Origin: Nocardia caishijiensis NBRC 108228
Lineage (GTDB): Bacteria; Actinomycetota; Actinomycetes; Mycobacteriales; Mycobacteriaceae
DNA length: 64,000 nt
NCBI RefSeq assembly: GCF_001612825.1
Contig: NZ_BDBE01000038.1
Location: 62,001-126,000 of the forward strand
Direction: 5' to 3'
The notes beneath the pieces are model-generated. The model searched no databases. It worked only from the letters and a program-made list of their open reading frames with translations, and had not been told where the DNA came from. The position numbers and the translations under genes are program-made. Positions 9,161 through 17,104 of the stretch are shown in pieces; the stretch's first letter is position 1; every line of letters starts with the position of its first letter.

Positions 9161-10036
9161 ATGAAGATCCGTAAGGCTGTCATCCCGGCCGCGGGAATCG
9201 GCTCCCGGCTGCTGCCGCTCACCAAGGCCACGCCGAAGGAGATGCTGCCGGTCGGCGACAAACCCGTCATCGAGCACACGGTGCGTGAACTGGTCGCTTC
9301 CGGCATCACCGACATCACCATCGTGGTGACCAGCGGTAAGTCCCTGATCCAGGACCATTTCCGGCCGAACCCGGCGCTGGTCGCCCAATTGCGCGCCGAC
9401 GGCAAGTCCGCCTACGCCGACGCGGTGGAGGAGGTCGGTGAGCTATCGCGCGAGGGCCACATCACCTACCTCGACCAGCACGGCCCGTACGGCAACGGCA
9501 CCCCGGTGCTCAATGCCGCCCGCCACCTGGGCGACGAGCCGATGCTGGTGCTCTGGCCCGACGACGTGTTCGTGGCCGAGGTTCCGCGCGCCCAGCAGCT
9601 CATCAAGGCCTACGAGTCCACCGGCTGCCCGGTGTTGGCCCTGATGCCGATGGAACCGGGCGAGTCGCAGCGCTACGGCGTGCCGGTGGTGCGGGAGGAC
9701 CTCGACGACGGGTTGCTGCGCATCTCCGGATTGATGGAGAAGCCCAAGCCGGAGGACGCGCCGTCGGCGTACGCGGCCATCGGCGGGTACGTGGTGACCC
9801 CGGGCATCATCGACGAGCTGCAGTTGCAGACCGACAACTGGTACACCCATCGCACCGGCGAGGTGTACCTGACCGACGCGATCAACAAGTACGCCGCCGA
9901 GCACGCGGTGTACGGGCAGGTGATCCAGGGTCGCTGGTACGACACCGGCAACCCGGCCGACTACCTCGTTGCCCAGTTCGCCTCGGCGCTGGCACATCCC
10001 GAGTACGGCCCGCTGCTGCGCCAGCTGGTGGACTAG
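9161..10036 (+). CDS. galU: UTP-glucose-1-phosphate uridylyltransferase (GalU family)
   Basis: This 291-residue cytoplasmic nucleotidyltransferase makes UDP-glucose from UTP and glucose-1-phosphate, a precursor for galactan, trehalose and glycans. The nucleotide-binding signature is AAGIGSRLLPLTKATPKEMLP. The mid-protein motifs VLWPDDVF and EKPKPEDAPSAYAAIGGYV are those of GalU. The start at ATG 9161 fits the family N-terminus. The motif is closer to GalU of other phyla (LPLTKATPKEMLP) than to the usual actinobacterial form as I recall it (PATKTVPKELLP). It may therefore be a second, divergent GalU paralogue. A strong hairpin follows the stop. Confidence 0.82.
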   Translation: MKIRKAVIPAAGIGSRLLPLTKATPKEMLPVGDKPVIEHTVRELVASGITDITIVVTSGKSLIQDHFRPNPALVAQLRADGKSAYADAVEEVGELSREGHITYLDQHGPYGNGTPVLNAARHLGDEPMLVLWPDDVFVAEVPRAQQLIKAYESTGCPVLALMPMEPGESQRYGVPVVREDLDDGLLRISGLMEKPKPEDAPSAYAAIGGYVVTPGIIDELQLQTDNWYTHRTGEVYLTDAINKYAAEHAVYGQVIQGRWYDTGNPADYLVAQFASALAHPEYGPLLRQLVD

Positions 10037-10043
10037 CGGTTCG

Positions 10044-10069
10044 CCCGCGCCGCCCGCACGCGGCGCGGG
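10044..10069. terminator. Strong GC hairpin after galU, probable terminator
   Basis: CCCGCGCCGC and GCGGCGCGGG form a perfect 10-bp stem with a 6-nt loop, starting 7 nt after the galU stop codon. There is no T-run, which is common for actinobacterial terminators. It separates galU from the converging ileS unit and could act on both strands. Confidence 0.65.
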
Positions 10070-10070
10070 G

Positions 10071-10157
10071 TCAGCACCGTTTGTCCGCGAGCACGAGGTT
10101 CGTCGCGATCGTCGCGACGAATCCGAACAGTAGGCGCCGCAGAACTTTTCGCCGCAC
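10071..10157 (-). CDS. Possible 28-residue small protein
   Basis: A short frame begins GTG at 10157, preceded by GAGGGGAG with 7 nt spacing, and ends TGA at 10071. The product starts VRRKVLRRLLFGFVATIA and ends in LADKRC. It has a basic N-terminus and one short hydrophobic stretch, so it could sit at the membrane. The ribosome-binding site is good, but the length is too short for confidence. I recognise no family. Confidence 0.3.
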   Translation of the reverse strand: MRRKVLRRLLFGFVATIATNLVLADKRC

Positions 10158-10461
10158 AGGTGGACTCCCCTCGTCCCGGCGACGGGTCGCCGACTGGTCG
10201 GTTACCGGGCGGCACACCACCGATCACGGTGCGGCACCCGCTGATCCGGCGCCGCGGCGGTAGTGGGTTTCCACTCCCGCCGCGACACCGTTTCCACAGG
10301 ACACTCATCACGAACCGTCGCTGTCACCTCAGCGTGTTCCATGCGCATGAGCGGCAGCACCCTCGATTCTGCCCGACGAACGGCCGGAAAGTCGTGATTT
10401 CAGCAACTTTCCAGCACAATCGCGCGTCGACAGCGTCAGCGGTCGCCGACCGAGCCCGCAC
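10158..10461. other. Intergenic region upstream of the small frame and behind ileS, no gene seen
   Basis: About 300 bp between the possible small gene and the ileS stop codon. It includes a comparatively AT-rich patch around 10385-10430. I see no convincing reading frame, RNA gene or hairpin. Confidence 0.4.
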
Positions 10462-13400
10462 TCAGGCCTTGGTGAGCGACACCTTCACCCCGCCGGTGAT
10501 TTCCGGGGCGTCCGCGTCGAGCGCACCGAAAGTCAGTGTGGTGGCGAGGATTTCACCCGCGATGAGGTCGCGGTGGGTGTCGGCCCACTCGGCTCGTTCG
10601 GCGGGCACGTCCAGCACCACGGTGATGCGGTCGGACACGTCCAAACCTTGCGACTTGCGGGTCTCCTGCAGGTCGCGGATGAGGTCGCGAGCCCAGCCCT
10701 CGGCTTCCAGCTCCTCGGTGACCACCGAATTCAGCACCACCAGACCGGCATTGCCGGGCAGGGCTGCCGTCGACTCGGGTTCGGCGGCGACCAGGCGCTG
10801 GGTGTACTCCTCCGGCAGCAGCGTGATCCCGGCGGCGGTGACCACACCGTCGGCCGATTCCGACCACTCCCCCGCCTTCACGGCCTTGATCACCGTCTGC
10901 ACCTGCTTGCCGAGGCGCGGACCGGCGGCGCGGGCGTTGACGGCCAGCTCGAAACGGCCGTGCGCGGCGACGTCAGTGGTCAGATCGACCTTCTTGACGT
11001 TGACCTCGTCGGCGATCAGCTCGGTGAACGGGGCGAGCCGTTCGGCGTCGCCCGCCGCGATGGTGACCTCGGCCAGCGGCAGGCGCACCCGCAGGTTCTT
11101 GGCCTTGCGCAGACTCAGCACGGTGGAACACACCACGCGCACCTCGTCCATGGCCGCGACCAGTTCGGCATCGTGCGGCAGCTCGGACTCGGCGGGCCAG
11201 TCGGCCAGGTGCACGGAGCGTTCCCCGGTGAGACCGCGCCAGATCACCTCGCTGATCAGCGGCAGCAGCGGCGCCGCCAACCGGGTGACCACCTCGAGCA
11301 CCGTGTGCAGGGTGTCCACCGCATCGCGGTCCTCGGACCAGAAGCGCGAACGTGACCGGCGCACATACCAATTGGTGAGCGCGTCGGCGAACGAGCGCAG
11401 CTCGTCGCAGGCACCGGCGATGTCGTAGGTCTCGAGCGCCTCGGTCATCACGTCGCGGGTCACCGCGAGCTTGGCCAGGATGTAGCGGTCGAGCACGTTC
11501 GGCGAATCCGTGCGCCACACACCGGGCTTCGAAGCGTAGAGCTGCAGGAAGGTCCACGCGTTCCACAGCGGGCGCAGCGCGTGGCTCACGCCTTCGCGGA
11601 TGCCGCGCTCGGTGACGATGAGGTTGCCGCCGCGCAGGATCGGCGAGCTCATCAGGAACCAGCGCATCGCGTCGGAGCCGTCGCGGTCGAAGACCTCGTT
11701 GACGTCGGGGTAGTTGCCCTTGGACTTCGACATCTTCAGGCCGTCGTCACCGAGCACGATGCCGTGCGCGGCAACGGTTTTGAACGCGGGCGAGTCGAAG
11801 AGCGCGGTCGCGAGTACGTGCAGGGTGTAGAACCAGCCACGGGTCTGCCCGTTGTACTCGACGATGAAGTCGCCGGGGAAGTGGCTGTCGAACCACTCCT
11901 TGTTCTCGAACGGGTAGTGCACCTGGGCGAACGGCATCGAACCCGACTCGAACCAGCAGTCGAGCACCTCGGGAACCCGGCGCATGGTCGACTTCCCGGT
12001 CGGGTCGTCGGGGTTGGGCCGGGTGAGATCGTCGATGCCGGGGCGGTGCAGGTCTTGCAGGCGCACACCGAAGTCGCGCTCGAGTTCGTCGAGCGAACCG
12101 TAGACGTCCACGCGCGGGTGGGCCGGGTCGTCGGACACCCACACCGGGATGGGGCTGCCCCAGTAACGGTTACGGCTGATGTTCCAGTCGCGCGCGCCCT
12201 CGAGCCACTTGCCGAACTGGCCGTCGCGGATGTGCTCGGGCACCCACGTGATGTGCTTGTTCAGCTCCACCATCCGGTCGCGGAACTGGTTGACCGCGAC
12301 GAACCAGGACGGCACGGCCATGTAGATCAGCGGCTGACCCGAACGCCAGCTGTGCGGGTAGGAGTGCTCGATCGTCTCGTGCCGAAGGAGTTTTCCGGCG
12401 GCCTTGAGGTCCTTGATGATCACCGGGTTGGCGTCGAAGACCATCAGGCCCTCGTACGGCGGCACCATCGAGGTGAACTTGCCCGCCGGGTCGAGCGGCT
12501 GCACGATCTCGATGCCGTTGGCCGAGGCCACGTCCATGTCCTCCTCACCGAAAGCCGGTGCGAGGTGGACGATTCCGGTACCGGAGTCGGTGGTGACGTA
12601 GTCGGCGGTGAGCACGCGGTGCGCGTTCGGGTGACCGAGGAAGAAGTCGAACGGCGGGGCGTAGGACAGGTCGGCCAGGGCCGCGCCGTCGTACTCGCCG
12701 AGCACCGTCGGCTCCTCACCGAACTCGCGGGCGTAGTGCGACACCCGTTCGGCGGCCAGCACGTAGCGCTTGCCGTCGGTGGCCCGCACGTGCACGTAGC
12801 GCACGTCGGGGTGCACGGCGATCGCCAGGTTGGACGGCAGCGTCCACGGGGTGGTGGTCCAGATCAGGGCGTTGGCGCCGTCGAGGGCGGCCAGCGGGTG
12901 CTCGGCGGGCACCGACAGCACCATGTCGACGGTGACCGCCGGGTCCTGGCGCATCTTGTACGCGTCGTCGAGGCGGGTCTCCTGGTTCGACAGCGGCGTC
13001 TGCTCGTACCAGCTGTAGGGCAACACGCGGAAGCCCTGGTAGATCAGCCCCTTGTCGTAGAGGGACTTGAACGCCCACATCACCGACTCCATGAAGTCGA
13101 GATCGAGGGTCTTGTAGTCGTTGTCGAAGTCGACCCAGCGCGCCTGGCGGGTGACGTACTCGCGCCACTCGTTGGTGTAGCGCAGCACCGAGGACTTACA
13201 GGCGGCGTTGAACTCGGCCAGTCCCATCGCGTCGATCTGCGACTTGTCGGTGATGCCGAGCTGCTTCTCGGCCTCGATCTCGGCGGGCAGGCCGTGGGTG
13301 TCCCACCCGAAGCGGCGGTCCACCTTCTTGCCGCGCATGGTCTGGAAGCGCGGGACCAGGTCTTTGACGTAGCCGGTGAGCAGGTGACCGTAGTGCGGCA

Positions 13401-13596
13401 GACCGTTGGCGAAGGGGGGGCCGTCGTAGAAGACGAACTCGGCCTCGCCGTCGCGGTTGGCGATGCTGGCGCGGAAGGTGTCGTCGGCTGCCCAGTAGTC
13501 GAGAACCTTGGTTTCGAGTTCCGGGAACGTCGCGCCGGAACCGGCACCGAATTCGACCCGGGGGTACGCGCCACCGGTGGTTGTCTCGTCCGCCAT
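10462..13596 (-). CDS. ileS: Isoleucyl-tRNA synthetase
   Basis: This 1044-residue class I aminoacyl-tRNA synthetase charges tRNA-Ile and edits mischarged valine. The HIGH motif appears as GLPHYGHLL in the N-terminal Rossmann domain, and the KMSKS loop as LKMSKSKGN. The large CP1 editing insertion and the C-terminal anticodon-binding region are present. Start ATG at 13596 is chosen over longer frames because GAGGAG lies 9 nt upstream and the N-terminus fits. The upstream leader is a T-box riboswitch that senses uncharged tRNA-Ile. The gene converges on galU. Confidence 0.97.
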   Translation of the reverse strand: MADETTTGGAYPRVEFGAGSGATFPELETKVLDYWAADDTFRASIANRDGEAEFVFYDGPPFANGLPHYGHLLTGYVKDLVPRFQTMRGKKVDRRFGWDTHGLPAEIEAEKQLGITDKSQIDAMGLAEFNAACKSSVLRYTNEWREYVTRQARWVDFDNDYKTLDLDFMESVMWAFKSLYDKGLIYQGFRVLPYSWYEQTPLSNQETRLDDAYKMRQDPAVTVDMVLSVPAEHPLAALDGANALIWTTTPWTLPSNLAIAVHPDVRYVHVRATDGKRYVLAAERVSHYAREFGEEPTVLGEYDGAALADLSYAPPFDFFLGHPNAHRVLTADYVTTDSGTGIVHLAPAFGEEDMDVASANGIEIVQPLDPAGKFTSMVPPYEGLMVFDANPVIIKDLKAAGKLLRHETIEHSYPHSWRSGQPLIYMAVPSWFVAVNQFRDRMVELNKHITWVPEHIRDGQFGKWLEGARDWNISRNRYWGSPIPVWVSDDPAHPRVDVYGSLDELERDFGVRLQDLHRPGIDDLTRPNPDDPTGKSTMRRVPEVLDCWFESGSMPFAQVHYPFENKEWFDSHFPGDFIVEYNGQTRGWFYTLHVLATALFDSPAFKTVAAHGIVLGDDGLKMSKSKGNYPDVNEVFDRDGSDAMRWFLMSSPILRGGNLIVTERGIREGVSHALRPLWNAWTFLQLYASKPGVWRTDSPNVLDRYILAKLAVTRDVMTEALETYDIAGACDELRSFADALTNWYVRRSRSRFWSEDRDAVDTLHTVLEVVTRLAAPLLPLISEVIWRGLTGERSVHLADWPAESELPHDAELVAAMDEVRVVCSTVLSLRKAKNLRVRLPLAEVTIAAGDAERLAPFTELIADEVNVKKVDLTTDVAAHGRFELAVNARAAGPRLGKQVQTVIKAVKAGEWSESADGVVTAAGITLLPEEYTQRLVAAEPESTAALPGNAGLVVLNSVVTEELEAEGWARDLIRDLQETRKSQGLDVSDRITVVLDVPAERAEWADTHRDLIAGEILATTLTFGALDADAPEITGGVKVSLTKA

Positions 13597-13606
13597 TGCG
13601 GAATGC

Positions 13607-13820
13607 TCCTCGTGCCGCCGCGCCGCTGGCGCGAATCCGTGGCACGGGGACGATGCCGACGCAGGTGCGCCGAAACCGCGGTACCACCCCGTTTGCCCGC
13701 GTCGGGAACGCACGCGAGCCTCTCGTTGCGAGCTGTGACGGGCTCACCCGTTCGGTTCTACTGAGCGCTGCGCGCCGTTCTTCCGAAGACTCCCCGGTGA
13801 TGGCCGGATCATTGCCGTGT
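13607..13820 (-). promoter_or_regulatory. Translational T-box riboswitch controlling ileS
   Basis: The minus-strand leader contains the T-box consensus AACGGGGTGGTACCGCG at 13677-13693, whose TGGT bulge reads the uncharged tRNA 3' end. A candidate specifier codon ATC (13799-13801) sits in the short Stem I. Downstream, 13641-13650 (TCCCCGTGCC as RNA sense) can pair with 13607-13616 (GGCACGAGGA), nine of ten positions, burying the ileS ribosome-binding site. The layout fits translational T-boxes known for actinobacterial ileS, including that of Nocardia farcinica: uncharged tRNA-Ile should free the ribosome-binding site. The exact Stem I boundaries are estimated. Confidence 0.9.
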
Positions 13821-13828
13821 ATCAGTCG

Positions 13829-13834
13829 ATTCTA
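13829..13834 (-). promoter_or_regulatory. -10 element of the ileS leader transcript
   Basis: TAGAAT on the minus strand lies about 30 nt before the candidate specifier codon, placing the transcription start near 13820-13822. A good -35 box is not visible at the usual distance. Confidence 0.5.
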
Positions 13835-13865
13835 ACCGGGCCCGTCCAGCCCTTTTTCCGCACGG

Positions 13866-14066
13866 TCAGTCCTTGCGGGCGTGCCTCCCCGGCGGAACCG
13901 GGTCGTTCTCGGGTCGCCCACCGGCCAGCGCGCTCACCAGCAGGGTGCCCGCGCCGACGACGCAGATCAGGATGCAGCCCCACGCCCACGCCACCGAGCC
14001 GGTGGCAAGTGCCGCCACGAGCAGTCCGAAGCCGATCGCGGCCAGAACGAGCGTCAAGACGAGCAT
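13866..14066 (-). CDS. Small membrane protein of unknown function
   Basis: This 66-residue protein has two predicted membrane helices: an N-terminal one starting MLVLTLVLAAIGFGLL and a second around WAWGCILICVVGAG. A charged C-terminal tail follows. ATG at 14066 is chosen because GGGAG lies 5 nt upstream; an in-frame TTG 12 nt earlier is less likely. It lies between wag31 and ileS on the same strand. I do not recognise the family. Confidence 0.6.
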   Translation of the reverse strand: MLVLTLVLAAIGFGLLVAALATGSVAWAWGCILICVVGAGTLLVSALAGGRPENDPVPPGRHARKD

Positions 14067-14153
14067 GCTGACTCCCAAGCAACCGAGCAGCCCGCCGAAC
14101 TGTGCGTTCGGCGAATCACGCGACGCGCTGCGCCGCGCGACCCGCGTTCCAGT

Positions 14154-15017
14154 TTACTTGGCGCCCTTGGCGAAGGAGGAGGCCGGAGCCAAACTGTTGG
14201 ACGATCCGTTGGTGTCACCCGCGAACTCGCCGCCGTCGACCGGAACGGCCGAGCCACGGTTCTCCAGCTCCTCGAGCTGCGACTCCAGGTAGGACTTCAG
14301 GCGCACGCGGTACTCGCGCTCGAAGGTCTTGAGCTGCTCGATCCGGCTTTCCAGCACCGTACGCTGCTGGGTGATGGTCGCCATGATCTCGGCGTGCTGA
14401 CGCTCGGCGTCGGCGGTGAGCGCCTCGGCCTTGTCCTTGGCCTGGCGGATCTGGGTGTCGGAGCGGTTCTGCGCGTCGGCGAGCATCGCGTCGGACTTCT
14501 GCCGGGCGTCGGCGATCATCGCCTCGGAGCGGGTGCGGGCGTCGCCGACCAGACGCTCGGAGTTTGCCCGGGCGTTCGACAGCAGGCTCTCGGCCTCGGT
14601 CTTGGCGTCGGTGGTGAGGCGGTCGGCCATCTCCTGCGCCAGGGTGAGGACCTTCGCGGCCTGCATGTTGGCGTCGGGACCCGAGTTGTCGCGGGCGGGC
14701 GCGGCCACCGGCATCGGCGCGGGCGGCGCCGCCGGGACCGGCGCCGGAATAGGTTCTGGTGCGGGCGGCGGTGCCTGTTGGACCGGGGCCTTCACGGCGG
14801 CGACCGGGGCCGGGCCTCGGTTCTTCTTGGCATCGGCTAGCTCGGTGTCGAGCTCGGCGACCCGCTGGCGGAGGTCGGCGTTCTCCTCGATCAGGCGCGA
14901 GAGCTCCTGCTCGACGAGATCCAGGAAGGCATCGACCTCGTCCTCGTTGTAGCCGCGCTTACCGATCGGCGGTTTGCTGAACGCGACGTTGTGCACATCG
15001 GCGGGAGTCAGCGGCAT
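14154..15017 (-). CDS. wag31: DivIVA/Wag31 polar growth scaffold
   Basis: This 287-residue coiled-coil protein gathers at negatively curved membrane at the cell poles and directs tip growth. The N-terminus MPLTPADVHNVAFSKPPIGK and the following RGYNEDEVDAFLDLVEQEL are nearly identical to mycobacterial Wag31. A first coiled coil spans about residues 30-65. A Pro/Ala-rich linker covers about 70-115, and a long second coiled coil follows to about residue 260. The linker is longer than in M. tuberculosis and lacks the T73 phosphorylation context I recall there. It is the penultimate part of the division region, after yggT. Confidence 0.95.
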   Translation of the reverse strand: MPLTPADVHNVAFSKPPIGKRGYNEDEVDAFLDLVEQELSRLIEENADLRQRVAELDTELADAKKNRGPAPVAAVKAPVQQAPPPAPEPIPAPVPAAPPAPMPVAAPARDNSGPDANMQAAKVLTLAQEMADRLTTDAKTEAESLLSNARANSERLVGDARTRSEAMIADARQKSDAMLADAQNRSDTQIRQAKDKAEALTADAERQHAEIMATITQQRTVLESRIEQLKTFEREYRVRLKSYLESQLEELENRGSAVPVDGGEFAGDTNGSSNSLAPASSFAKGAK

Positions 15018-15077
15018 CGAAGGATCCCTTCACGCGGTCTTTGGAGAACTAGCAAGCGGTCTTCTCGACACATTGTG

Positions 15078-15380
15078 TCACACGGAGGTCACGGGCTGCC
15101 CGAGCCTACCCACGATGGACATCAGGATGAACACCACGAAGAGCAGAACCATGATCGACAGATCGAGCCGGATACCGCCCAGATTCACGGGAGGTATCAA
15201 GCGCCGCAACAGTTTCACGGGCGGATCGGTGACGGTGAAGATGAACTCCAGCACGATCACCACCACACCGGTCGGGCGCCAGTCGCGCGCGAAACTGCGG
15301 ATGAACTCCACGATCACCCGGCTGATCAACAACAGCCAGAAGATGAAAAGCACGAGGTACAGAACCGCGAACAGGGCCAC
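15078..15380 (-). CDS. YggT family membrane protein
   Basis: This 100-residue protein has two membrane-associated helical hairpins. The family motif DPPVKLLRRLIPP sits between the segments LFIFWLLLISRVIVEF and DLSIMVLLFVVFIL. The start is placed at GTG 15380 because this matches the N-terminus of the Rv2146c homologue as I recall it; a TTG at 15398 would add six residues. YggT proteins lie next to sepF and divIVA in many Gram-positive genomes and are thought to act at the division site or membrane. A strong hairpin separates it from sepF. Confidence 0.85.
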   Translation of the reverse strand: MALFAVLYLVLFIFWLLLISRVIVEFIRSFARDWRPTGVVVIVLEFIFTVTDPPVKLLRRLIPPVNLGGIRLDLSIMVLLFVVFILMSIVGRLGQPVTSV

Positions 15381-15412
15381 GGGTTCACTCTGCCGCAAAA
15401 CCGGCGACGTGC

Positions 15413-15447
15413 AAAATGGCCGCGCCGCGCAGTGCGCGGGCGGCCAT
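15413..15447 (-). terminator. Intrinsic terminator or attenuator between sepF and yggT
   Basis: On the minus strand, a stem starting ATGGCCGC and ending GCGGCCAT forms 14 base pairs with one bulged C and a 3-nt loop. It is followed directly by T residues (CATTTTG). This is the best intrinsic terminator shape in the window after the ftsZ one. It lies 23 nt after the sepF stop and should limit read-through into yggT and wag31. Confidence 0.75.
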
Positions 15448-15469
15448 CACAGCATTTCCCGAGTTGTCG

Positions 15470-16225
15470 CTATTTCTGGTTGTAGAAGCCGTTTTCGGCG
15501 ATCCGGCGCCGTTCCTCGGCCGATACGTCGACGTCGGCCGGTGAGAGCAGGAACACCTTCGTGGCCACCTTGTCGAACGAGCCACGCAGCGCGAAGGCCA
15601 GACCGGCCGCGAAATCGACCAGCCGCTTGGCATCGGCGTTGCTCAGGTCGACCAGGTCCATGATGACCGGGTTGCCCTCGCGGAAACGCTCACCGATGAT
15701 CCTGGCCTCGCTGTAGTCGCGCGGACGCAGCGTGGTGATCTTGGACAAGGGACCTCCGTCCTCGAAGATCCCGGGCCGCCGCACGGGCGCGGGCTCGGGG
15801 CGCAAACGCTCCTCCAACCTGCGCTCCTCGGCGTCGGGATCGACCGCGAGCGCGCCACGGGTCGAGCCGCGCATCCCCGGCGCGACCCCGCCCGCCCGGA
15901 ACGTCCGGCCCGACGAGGGCGCCGTCTCGATCCTGGTCGGGCGCCGCGGCGGTTCGTAGCGGTCCTCGGCGTAGGCGTCGTCGACGTAGTCGTCGCGACG
16001 CGCCTGATAAGCCGGCTTGTAGGCAGGCTGAGGGAAGTCGTCGGCCTCGTCGCCGAAACGCTCGGAGCCGTAACGATCTTCGGCGTAGCGGTCGTAGCTG
16101 CGCGGGCGAGTACGGCCGCCACGCTCCTCGGGACCACGTGAGGCGTGATCGTCGACGTAGTCGTCTTCGTACTCATCGAGCGGAACCATGCCGAAGTACG
16201 CCTTGAACTTGTGCAGCGTGCTCAT
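15470..16225 (-). CDS. sepF: Cell division protein SepF
   Basis: This 251-residue protein tethers FtsZ to the membrane in bacteria that lack FtsA. The N-terminal membrane-binding helix starts MSTLHKFKAYFGM. A long disordered, Arg/Asp/Tyr-rich linker follows (about residues 15-150). The C-terminal SepF fold contains NPVIMDLVDLSNADAKRLVDFAAG and ends FYNQK. ATG at 16225 is preceded by GGAAGG. No ftsA or zipA is present in the cluster, which fits SepF as the FtsZ anchor. The FtsZ partner peptide is present in ftsZ. Confidence 0.95.
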   Translation of the reverse strand: MSTLHKFKAYFGMVPLDEYEDDYVDDHASRGPEERGGRTRPRSYDRYAEDRYGSERFGDEADDFPQPAYKPAYQARRDDYVDDAYAEDRYEPPRRPTRIETAPSSGRTFRAGGVAPGMRGSTRGALAVDPDAEERRLEERLRPEPAPVRRPGIFEDGGPLSKITTLRPRDYSEARIIGERFREGNPVIMDLVDLSNADAKRLVDFAAGLAFALRGSFDKVATKVFLLSPADVDVSAEERRRIAENGFYNQK

Positions 16226-16332
16226 CTTGGACGACCTTCCTTCGGCCCCGGTGGCGGCCGGGTGTTGAAGTTCTTGCTCAGCGCCTCGTCGGCCAATCGT
16301 ATGTGTCGAATGTGACTGATGAGGTTTCTTTG

Positions 16333-17070
16333 CTACGCCGAGGTTATCGGTCGGGCGCCCATCAAGGCGGTACCGACACGCACACACGTCGAACCGTGTT
16401 CGACCGCGATCTCCAAATCACCCGACATACCTGCGGAAAGTTCGGTGGCGTCGGCGTGTTGCGAGAGCAGCGAAGTGTGCAAAGTCGCAAGCTTCGCAAA
16501 GGACGCATCACTGTCGGCGTCAAGGGGTGGAATCGCCATCAGACCGGCCAGATGCAGTCCGGGAGCCTTCGCTACGAGGTCGGCCAGAGCGGGCAGATCT
16601 GCCGGTTCGACACCCCCGCGTCCGGGGTCCGCGTCCAGGCTCACCTGCAGCAGGACACGCAGGGGCGCGGTACGCTCACCGGCTGCCTGTGCGTCGGTCA
16701 CCGCCCGGTCCAGCGCGTTTGCCAGCCGTTCGCTGTCGACCGAGTGCACGGTGTGTGCCCAGCGGGCCACCGCGCGGGCCTTGTTGCGTTGCAGTCGCCC
16801 GATCATGTGCCACTCGACGTCGGGGTAGGCCAGTTCGGCGACCTTGGCCGAGGCCTCCTGTTCACGCGACTCGCCGAACTCGCGCCTGCCGAGGCGGTAG
16901 AGGATGTCGACATCGGCGGCCGGGAAGAATTTGGTCACCGGGAGCAGCCGTACCGAGCCCACCGGGCGGCCCGCGGCGGCCACAGCGGCGTCGAGACGCG
17001 CGAGCAGCCCGTCGAGGCGGGTCGAGAGTTCGGTCGTGCGATCGGTGCCGGTCGAGGTCTCCTTGGTCAT
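16333..17070 (-). CDS. YggS/PLPBP family pyridoxal-phosphate homeostasis protein
   Basis: This 245-residue TIM-barrel protein binds pyridoxal 5'-phosphate and buffers its pool without a known catalytic reaction. The PLP lysine is in LLPVTKFFP near residue 47. The motifs FGESREQEA and WHMIGRLQRNKAR are family hallmarks, and the phosphate-binding region SAGMSGDLEIAVEHG closes the chain. Length fits. It stands between pgeF and sepF, the usual place in division clusters. It is most likely the orthologue of Rv2148c. Confidence 0.93.
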   Translation of the reverse strand: MTKETSTGTDRTTELSTRLDGLLARLDAAVAAAGRPVGSVRLLPVTKFFPAADVDILYRLGRREFGESREQEASAKVAELAYPDVEWHMIGRLQRNKARAVARWAHTVHSVDSERLANALDRAVTDAQAAGERTAPLRVLLQVSLDADPGRGGVEPADLPALADLVAKAPGLHLAGLMAIPPLDADSDASFAKLATLHTSLLSQHADATELSAGMSGDLEIAVEHGSTCVRVGTALMGARPITSA

Positions 17071-17104
17071 GCGGCCGCCCCTCGCCGGGTGGTGCGCTGC
17101 GGGC

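Noticed and set aside
13244..13252. TTGTCGGTG, a PafBC upstream-element match
   Set aside because: Inside the ileS coding region, and no TANNNT follows after 8 nt.
11581..13764. 727-residue plus-strand frame opposite ileS
   Set aside because: Shadow of ileS; Val/Gly/His/Arg-rich with no recognisable domain.
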